From: Actinomycetes bacterium
GTDB taxonomy: Bacteria; Actinomycetota; Acidimicrobiia; Acidimicrobiales; JAAEMS01
Length of the DNA stretch: 64,000 nt
Direction: 5' to 3'
Assembly (NCBI GenBank): GCA_024225275.1
Contig: JAAEMS010000405.1
Location: 1 to 64,000, forward strand
Part shown: piece after piece, positions 55,965-61,680 of the stretch
Layout of the letters: the number at the start of each line of letters is the position of its first letter
Numbering within the stretch: the stretch's first letter is position 1
Position numbers and translations under genes: made by a program
The notes under the pieces: model-generated
What the model was told of the DNA's origin: nothing
Databases searched by the model: none
Seen by the model: the letters and a program-made list of their open reading frames with translations, nothing else

Positions 55965-57299
55965 ATGCCGGGCCACGACGAGGTGTGCGTTTCCTGTGGC
56001 GCCTCGATGTCACCCACTCAGATCTGGTGCGGATCCTGTGGCAATCAGCGCGACCTGGAGGTCCTCGACCTCAGCTGGGACGACAAGAGGGCGGTCATCA
56101 TCGACCGGCAGGAGACGGTCCTGCCCTTCTGGTGGCCGTGGTTCCTGCCTGCGGTGGCCGTCGTCGTGGCCTTCATCGGCATTCTGGGGCCGCTCGTGTT
56201 CCCCGCCGAGGTCACCGAGACCGATGAGGAACCGGTGGAGGTTGGGGCCGGTGACGCCCAACCGGTTGGCACCACGATTCCCGCCACGACCACCACGACG
56301 GAGGCTTCCTCGACCCCTCCCCGCCCCACCACCACCATGAGCCTGGCCGAGCCGGTGGGCCCCCTTCTGGGTGAGCTGACCGGCCTGAAGCTGCTCTCCC
56401 TCGGCGGTGGGTCCACCACCGCTCTGGTCGACCTCGACTCGGGTGAAGTGGACGAGTTCGATGTCCAGCTCTGGTCGGCCCTCCAGGAAGTCCAGGTGGT
56501 CGTGGCCGGTGACCGACTGGTCTTCGCCTCCGACGGAGACTCGGTCTCGGTTCTTCCCCTCTACGATCTCGATGCCGAAGCGGTGACCGTAGACCTGTTC
56601 GACATCGGCCAGGACGTGATCACCCTCGGACCCGGGGGATCATCCGGCCAGGTGTGGGTGCTGGGCTGGCGGTGGGAGGAGAGGGGCCCCAGGATCGCCA
56701 CCCTGGCCGCGGTGGACGTGGAACAAGGCTCGGCGGTGCAGGTGTTCAGTGGGGCTCTCGACCATCGCTTGGAGACTGTCCTGGGGCCACCCGGACTGGT
56801 GGTGAATGCCCCCGATGGGCCCCTCTTGGTCAACCTCGAGGGGATCACCGCGTGGTCAGAGGGCCACACCCTGGCGTTCGGGCCCGGGGTGGCTCTGACC
56901 CTGACCTGCGATGCGGCCCTGATCTGCGGCTACTCGTTCGTCGATCTCGACACGGCCAGCCGGACGCCGATCGATGTTGGGACGGCCGTGTCCCTTTTTG
57001 TCAAGGAGGGAGCGTTCTCAGCCGAGGGAGCCCGGTTCGCCGCCTTCGACCATCAGAGCCTCACCATGACGGTCTTGGACGTGACGAGTGGGCAGGCGGC
57101 GGTGTCCTTCCCTGTCGGCACGGCCGACAACGTTCCTGGCCGGCCGGGCTGGAGCCCCGACGGCCGGTTCGTGGCCTGGCGGGGTGACCAAGGTGTCCTG
57201 GTTGGCGATGTGCGAACTGGCGAGGTTCATCCCGTACCCGCCGAGTTGGTCGGGCACACCTACGACTCGTGGCTGGGGGCGCTGCTGTTCCTCGAGTAG
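55965..57299 (+). CDS. Zinc-ribbon membrane protein with beta-propeller-like ectodomain, paralogue 1
   Basis: From ATG 55965 the protein is 444 residues. A cytoplasmic zinc ribbon (C8, C11, C22, C25) is followed by one membrane helix (about 53-75), a Thr/Pro-rich linker and an extracytoplasmic domain of WD/propeller-like strands (about 125-440). Landmarks shared with the next gene are the VGPLLGELTGL start, FGPGVALTLTC with a second Cys, FVDLDTASRTPID and a final YDSW. No enzymatic residues are evident. I do not recognise a named family; a sensor or envelope scaffold is plausible. Confidence 0.75.
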   Translation: MPGHDEVCVSCGASMSPTQIWCGSCGNQRDLEVLDLSWDDKRAVIIDRQETVLPFWWPWFLPAVAVVVAFIGILGPLVFPAEVTETDEEPVEVGAGDAQPVGTTIPATTTTTEASSTPPRPTTTMSLAEPVGPLLGELTGLKLLSLGGGSTTALVDLDSGEVDEFDVQLWSALQEVQVVVAGDRLVFASDGDSVSVLPLYDLDAEAVTVDLFDIGQDVITLGPGGSSGQVWVLGWRWEERGPRIATLAAVDVEQGSAVQVFSGALDHRLETVLGPPGLVVNAPDGPLLVNLEGITAWSEGHTLAFGPGVALTLTCDAALICGYSFVDLDTASRTPIDVGTAVSLFVKEGAFSAEGARFAAFDHQSLTMTVLDVTSGQAAVSFPVGTADNVPGRPGWSPDGRFVAWRGDQGVLVGDVRTGEVHPVPAELVGHTYDSWLGALLFLE

Positions 57300-57309
57300 C
57301 CGGTGCGCC

Positions 57310-57315
57310 TATCCT
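57310..57315 (+). promoter_or_regulatory. -10 box of the second zinc-ribbon paralogue
   Basis: TATCCT is 7 nt before GTG 57323. Confidence 0.5.
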
Positions 57316-57322
57316 GGATCCA

Positions 57323-58720
57323 GTGGTTGAACTGGCTTCGACATGCAGAGGTTGTGGCACCCCGGTCAGTTCGGCGGCCAACTGGTGCCCGGCGTGCGGA
57401 ACCGACCTGCGTTCGTCGGTGCTCGTCCTCGACGGCGGTTCCGATATACAAGTGGGTGAGGTTGCCACCAGGGATCGTCCCGTCCGATGGCGGATCGTCG
57501 GGGGAGTGCTCCTCGCTCTGGCCGTCGTGATCGGCATCGCCAGCTTCATCGGTGGATCCGACGATCCCGTGGATGAAGACCCCTCGGCGATCGAGGTGGA
57601 GCCAGCGGGGGAGGAGGAGCCAGCGGGGGCTGACGACGAAACCGGGCCGACCAGCTCCGCGGCCGAGGAGGTCGAAGACGAGGCGCCGGTGGATGCCGAC
57701 GAGGTCGAGACCCTGCTGGGGGGTGAGGCCCCCGAGAACGAGGTCGGGGACGACCCTGCACTGGTGGGTCCGCTGGTCGGCGAGGAGACCGGTCTCGACC
57801 TCCTGGTCACCACCGAGACCCGGACCGTGAGGCTGAGCCTCGACACGGGGGTGGTCGACGAGCTCGACATTCGCGCTGGTCAGATCGACAACGGTCTCGG
57901 GCCCTCGAACGGAGTGTTGGTCGTCGATGACCGTCTGGTCACAGCCGCCCCCGGCGTCCTCGAGGTGCGGCCCCTGGCAGACCCCGCCGCTGCCGCGGTG
58001 AGGATCCCTCTGTCATCCACCTATGGAGGCGGCCGACTCCGGCTCGGCCCTTCCAGTCGAGACGGACACCTGTGGCTCCTGATCGAGGACTACTCCGACC
58101 GCCAGCCACCGGCGTTCACCCTTCTGGAGATCAATCTCGAGACCGGCCAGACGGTGATCGAATCAACGTTCGAAGCGATCTGGTTCTTCCCTCCGACGCT
58201 GGGCCCCGACGGGGCCGTCGTTTGGTCACCGAACGGTGTGAAGCTCATGGGGCGTGAGGGAGTCGAGGATTGGCCTCATGGTCAGAGCTTCTTGTTCGGC
58301 CCTGGAGTTGCCCTGAGCATGGTGTGCGACGACGACCTCGACTGCGTCACCGGTTTCGTCGACCTCGAGACGGGAGACATCACCCCTCTCGAAGGGCGAA
58401 TGTTGCCATGGTTCGGCGCCAGTCTGGGCTCCTTCAGCGCCGATGGTGGTCTCTATGTTGTGTTCGACTGGGAGACCAGCGTGGTGAGGGTCATCGACGT
58501 CAGGTCGGGGGAACAAGTCCACGAGGTCAGCGTCGGCCAGTCGGGTGACGAGGCCACCCCCGTCTTGTCCTCGGACGGCCGCTACCTCGCCTGGGCCAGG
58601 GGAAACACCGTGCGGCTGAACCGGCTCGGCAGCGACGAGGTGGTCATCATCGACAGTGAAACGGTCGGTCGCTTGGACTCCTGGTCGACCAGCCTGGTCT
58701 TCGTTCCCGCCCCCGGCTGA
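57323..58720 (+). CDS. Zinc-ribbon membrane protein with beta-propeller-like ectodomain, paralogue 2
   Basis: From GTG 57323 the protein is 465 residues and repeats the architecture of its neighbour: zinc ribbon with cysteines at exactly the same positions (8, 11, 22, 25), one membrane helix (about 57-76), an acidic Glu/Asp-rich linker instead of a Thr-rich one, and a propeller-like ectodomain with VGPLVGEETGL, FGPGVALSMVC, FVDLETGDITPL and LDSW. Separate leaderless promoters imply independent expression. The pair is likely an old tandem duplication. Function is unknown. Confidence 0.75.
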   Translation: MVELASTCRGCGTPVSSAANWCPACGTDLRSSVLVLDGGSDIQVGEVATRDRPVRWRIVGGVLLALAVVIGIASFIGGSDDPVDEDPSAIEVEPAGEEEPAGADDETGPTSSAAEEVEDEAPVDADEVETLLGGEAPENEVGDDPALVGPLVGEETGLDLLVTTETRTVRLSLDTGVVDELDIRAGQIDNGLGPSNGVLVVDDRLVTAAPGVLEVRPLADPAAAAVRIPLSSTYGGGRLRLGPSSRDGHLWLLIEDYSDRQPPAFTLLEINLETGQTVIESTFEAIWFFPPTLGPDGAVVWSPNGVKLMGREGVEDWPHGQSFLFGPGVALSMVCDDDLDCVTGFVDLETGDITPLEGRMLPWFGASLGSFSADGGLYVVFDWETSVVRVIDVRSGEQVHEVSVGQSGDEATPVLSSDGRYLAWARGNTVRLNRLGSDEVVIIDSETVGRLDSWSTSLVFVPAPG

Positions 58721-58724
58721 TTGG

Positions 58725-59237
58725 TCAGTCGCCGTACTTCGTGCGTCGGCGCAGGGCCCGCTGGGTCTCTCTCTCGGCGTCCCGCTTGGCGATGGCCTGG
58801 CGTCGGTCGACCGCTTTGCGGCCTCGAGCCATGGCCAGCTCGAGCTTGGCCTTGCCGTTGACGAAGTAGAGCGACATCGGCACCAGGGTGAGCCGCTCGG
58901 TGTCCAACCGATGGACGATCCGGTCCAGTTCCTGGCGGTGCACCAGCAGCTTCCGGGGCCGCTCGGACTCGAGCTTGGTGTGGGTGCCGGCGGACTTGTA
59001 CGGCGAGATGTACAGGCCGAGGAGCCAGAGCTCGTCGTTACGGATCACGCCGAAGGCGTCGGCGATGGTGACGTTGGCCTCGCGCAACGACTTGACCTCG
59101 CTGCCCCGGAGCATGATCCCGCACTCGTAGGTGTCGAGGATGTCGAAGTTGTGGCGGGCGCGACGGTTCGAGGCGACGACGCGATCGCCGTAGTCGACCT
59201 TGTCCTTGTCCCTAGCCTTCGAGCTGTGGCGAGCCAT
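58725..59237 (-). CDS. smpB: SsrA-binding protein SmpB
   Basis: The 170-residue protein has a Lys/Asp-rich N-terminus, the OB-fold core (VVASNRRARHNFDILDTYECGI-like segment, GSEVKSLREANVTIADAF and ISPYKSAGTH) and a basic C-terminal tail (KRDAERETQRALRRR) that reads the empty mRNA channel. It binds the tRNA-like part of tmRNA. ATG 59237 has a TACCCT box eight bases upstream. In many actinobacteria smpB is just after ftsX; here it is about 9.5 kb away, with ssrA in between. Confidence 0.97.
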   Translation of the reverse strand: MARHSSKARDKDKVDYGDRVVASNRRARHNFDILDTYECGIMLRGSEVKSLREANVTIADAFGVIRNDELWLLGLYISPYKSAGTHTKLESERPRKLLVHRQELDRIVHRLDTERLTLVPMSLYFVNGKAKLELAMARGRKAVDRRQAIAKRDAERETQRALRRRTKYGD

Positions 59238-59245
59238 GACGGTCG

Positions 59246-59251
59246 AGGGTA
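59246..59251 (-). promoter_or_regulatory. -10 box of smpB
   Basis: TACCCT on the minus strand is 8 nt before ATG 59237. Confidence 0.5.
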
Positions 59252-59403
59252 GCGAGCCACCTCCCCCCCGCCTCGACCGATATCCCCGCCAGGACCGCCA
59301 ACGGATGGCGGCGTCGGGGATGTCGCCGATCCGATGCTTCGACAGTTCGGCACCAGGAGGGGGTCACCCTTGAATCCCGGGGCCTTGGTTCCGGTCCCAC
59401 CGG

Positions 59404-59409
59404 TAGCCT
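59404..59409 (+). promoter_or_regulatory. -10 box of mec
   Basis: TAGCCT is 7 nt before GTG 59417. Confidence 0.5.
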
Positions 59410-59416
59410 CCCTGGC

Positions 59417-59833
59417 GTGTTGGAACTACCCGAGGCGGTCTATGGCGAGATCATCGGACACTCCTATGACGGTCTGCCGGACGAGGCCTGCGGACTGGTG
59501 GCCGCGGCCCCGCGCTCGCCCCGGATCGAGCGCTACTACCCCTGTGGGAACGCGGCCGAGTCGGCCAGGCTGTACACCGTCGAGCCCCGCGATCACCTGC
59601 GGGCCGACCGCGATGCCGACGACCACGGCTGGGAGATCGTGGGTGTCGTGCACAGCCACACCCACACCGTTGCCTATCCGTCGCCCACCGACGTGGCCCA
59701 GGCTCCGGACCCGTCCTGGCACTATCTGATCGTGTCTCTCGCTCTGGGGGCTCCAGAGCTCCACAGTTTCCGAATCGTCGATGGCGAGATCTTCGAGGAA
59801 CCGGTCGCTCTGGTGGGGCGTTATTATTCTTGA
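59417..59833 (+). CDS. mec: JAMM/MPN+ metallopeptidase, Mec-like
   Basis: The 138-residue protein has the full JAMM set: E23 in PDEACGL, H79 and H81 in VHSHTHT, S89 and D92. In Mycobacterium tuberculosis Mec cleaves cysteine from the CysO-cysteine adduct. The cysO-like gene begins 85 bases downstream, making this role likely. The frame starts at a GTG with a leaderless promoter. A cysM cysteine synthase gene, normally third in this cluster, is not adjacent. Confidence 0.88.
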   Translation: MLELPEAVYGEIIGHSYDGLPDEACGLVAAAPRSPRIERYYPCGNAAESARLYTVEPRDHLRADRDADDHGWEIVGVVHSHTHTVAYPSPTDVAQAPDPSWHYLIVSLALGAPELHSFRIVDGEIFEEPVALVGRYYS

Positions 59834-59846
59834 CTGAATTGGTCAA
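59830..59846. promoter_or_regulatory. Inverted repeat TTGAC-N7-GTCAA upstream of cysO
   Basis: The arms flank a 7-nt centre and overlap the mec stop codon, 13 bp before the cysO -10 box, a position suitable for an activator or repressor site. TTGACT might also serve as a -35 element, but its 23-bp distance from the -10 is too long. Confidence 0.3.
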
Positions 59847-59858
59847 CTACCTCGGGAA

Positions 59859-59864
59859 TAGCCT
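59859..59864 (+). promoter_or_regulatory. -10 box of cysO
   Basis: TAGCCT would start transcription at about 59871, the first base of the direct repeat in the leader. Confidence 0.4.
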
Positions 59865-59871
59865 GAGGGGC

Positions 59872-59906
59872 CGGATTGCACGCCGAAGAGTTCGGCGGAT
59901 TGCACG
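59872..59906 (+). repeat. Direct repeat around a hairpin in the cysO leader
   Basis: CGGATTGCACG occurs exactly at 59872-59882 and 59896-59906. Between them GCCGAA and TTCGGC make a perfect 6-bp hairpin with a GAG loop (59882-59896). The second copy runs directly into the GGAGG ribosome site (59906-59910). Confidence 0.6.
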
Positions 59907-59918
59907 GAGGAACACCCC

Positions 59919-60194
59919 ATGGCTGTGAGCGTTCGACTCCCGACAGTGCTACGACCCCAGGCCGGTGGCGCCAGCTCGGTCGATGCCGCTGGTGGCACGG
60001 TGGGCGAGGTCTTGGGTGACATCGTCAACCGGTTCCCGACGATGACCGACCACCTCCTCGACGACGAGGGCGGCGCCCGCAGGTTCGTGAACATCTATGT
60101 GAACGACGAGGACATTCGTTTCCTCGACCAGCTCGACACCGGTGTTACCGATGGCGACGAGGTCTCGATCCTGCCGGCCGTGGCCGGCGGCTGA
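59919..60194 (+). CDS. cysO: CysO-like ubiquitin-fold sulfur carrier
   Basis: The 91-residue beta-grasp protein begins VSVRLPTVLRP and ends in VAGG; the C-terminal Gly-Gly is needed for adenylation and thiocarboxylate formation. FVNIYVNDEDIRF and DGDEVSILPAVAGG are typical of CysO/MoaD. Thiocarboxylated CysO donates sulfur for cysteine synthesis in actinobacteria; the JAMM protease upstream then releases cysteine. A MoaD or ThiS role is possible but less likely given mec. The ATG follows GGAGG by eight bases. Confidence 0.9.
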   Translation: MAVSVRLPTVLRPQAGGASSVDAAGGTVGEVLGDIVNRFPTMTDHLLDDEGGARRFVNIYVNDEDIRFLDQLDTGVTDGDEVSILPAVAGG

Positions 60195-60252
60195 TCGATC
60201 AAGACGAGCCCGGTTCCCGCCACCAGCCAGGTGAGCAGGGTGACATCCATGA

Positions 60253-60687
60253 CTACGCGCCCTCCAGCGAGACGAGGGCGGCGACGATCGTGATCGTTGC
60301 CATGGCTCCCCAGACGGCAAGGGCGATGAGGCCGACCCGAACGCCGTCGGCACTACCGATACGTAGGGCGCGACGGCGCATGGCCAGCCGGACAATGATC
60401 CCCCGGCCCGCGAAGTAGAGGTAGGCGCCACCGCCCACGAGGCCGAAGTACGCCCAGCTGTCCTGGCCTGCCATCAGAAGGGCACCGGCAATGACCATGG
60501 GCCACAGGCTCAGGCTGTCCCACGCCGCCTCGCCCCGGATGTCGGCCCAGTAGACGGGCTCGACATCGGTCTCGGCCTCCATGAGCCCGAGCCGTTGGGC
60601 GGTTGCCGGTGCCAGCCAGGCGATCAGCTGTCCTCCCCAACACACCAGTGACAGGACCGTGACGACCAGACCCCATCCGAGCTTCAT
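60253..60687 (-). CDS. Small integral membrane protein
   Basis: From ATG 60687 this 144-residue protein has about four hydrophobic helices (KLGWGLVVTVLSLVCWGGQL, LWPMVIAGALLMAG, FGLVGGGAYLYFAG and the LIALAVWGAMATITIVAAL block) separated by short loops. There is no recognisable motif. A longer frame upstream is discarded because it overlaps the divergent ABC gene. A weak GAGACT box lies eight bases before the ATG. Function is unknown. Confidence 0.65.
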   Translation of the reverse strand: MKLGWGLVVTVLSLVCWGGQLIAWLAPATAQRLGLMEAETDVEPVYWADIRGEAAWDSLSLWPMVIAGALLMAGQDSWAYFGLVGGGAYLYFAGRGIIVRLAMRRRALRIGSADGVRVGLIALAVWGAMATITIVAALVSLEGA

Positions 60688-60883
60688 CCCGCCAGAGTCT
60701 CCACCAGGGTCGGGGCCAGCCAGGGCCGGACGTCCCAGTGTCCTCCTCTCCAGGAAGGACATGGCGGCCTGCGCCCCTCCTCCTCGGGCCGGAGTGCGGA
60801 TCACGCCACCGTCTGACGATGTGGCCACCGCGATCTCATACGTTTCGAGTGTCCCCAACGATCTCGAAGTGAAAGCGACCGCC

Positions 60884-61648
60884 ATGACCCTCCTCCTCGA
60901 CCACCCGACCGCTCCTGCAACCACTCGATCGGCGGCCCGGGCCCGTGGAGCCCGCAAGGTCTACGGCTCCGGTGACACCGAGGTCGTGGCCCTCGACAAT
61001 GTCGATGTCGACTTCGCGGCCGGGGAGTTCACCGCCATCATGGGGCCCTCGGGCTCCGGCAAGTCCACGCTCATGCATTGCCTGGCCGGCCTCGACCAGC
61101 TCACGGCCGGGTCGGCCTTTGTCGGAGACGTCGACATCGCGACGGCCAACGAGAAGGAGCTGACCCTGCTGCGGCGCGACCGGCTCGGCTTCGTCTTCCA
61201 GGCCTTCAACCTGGTTCCCACTCTCAGCGCCATCGAGAACATCACCCTCCCCATGGACCTGGCCGGCTCCAAGCCCGACCGGGCGTGGCTCGACGAGGTG
61301 GTGACCACCGTGGGCCTGGCCGAGAGGTTGGCCCACCGACCCGGCGAGCTCTCGGGCGGACAGCAGCAGAGGGTTGCGGTAGCCCGGGCCCTGGCCAGCC
61401 GGCCGGAGATCGTCTTCGCCGACGAGCCCACGGGCAACCTGGACAGCACCACCGGTGCCGAGATCCTGGCGTTCATGCGCCATGCCGTGCGCCAACTCGA
61501 CCAGACCATCGTCATGGTCACCCACGACCCGGTGGCTGCCAGCTACGCCGACCGGGTGGTCTTCCTGGCCGACGGGAGCATCACCGACCACCTCACAGAC
61601 CCGACGCCCGACACCGTGCTCGACCACATGCGTCGGCTCGGTAACTGA
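60884..61648 (+). CDS. ABC transporter ATPase, MacB/LolD type
   Basis: From ATG 60884 the protein is 254 residues with Walker A GPSGSGKST, Q-loop FQAFNLVPTL, signature LSGGQQQR and Walker [13 protein letters not shown]. It pairs with the FtsX-like permease that starts 32 bases after its stop. The family exports lipids, lipoproteins or peptides. GTG 60869 is an alternative start. A TACGTT -10-like box lies at 60839-60844. Confidence 0.92.
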   Translation: MTLLLDHPTAPATTRSAARARGARKVYGSGDTEVVALDNVDVDFAAGEFTAIMGPSGSGKSTLMHCLAGLDQLTAGSAFVGDVDIATANEKELTLLRRDRLGFVFQAFNLVPTLSAIENITLPMDLAGSKPDRAWLDEVVTTVGLAERLAHRPGELSGGQQQRVAVARALASRPEIVFADEPTGNLDSTTGAEILAFMRHAVRQLDQTIVMVTHDPVAASYADRVVFLADGSITDHLTDPTPDTVLDHMRRLGN

Positions 61649-61680
61649 CCAGCGCGCCCCACCGCCCAAAGGAACCAGTC

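Noticed and set aside
60098-60250. 50-codon minus-strand frame beginning with a hydrophobic MDVTLLTWLVAGTGLVLID
   Set aside because: It lies mostly antisense within cysO and the rest of the peptide is low-complexity; no promoter or ribosome site supports it.
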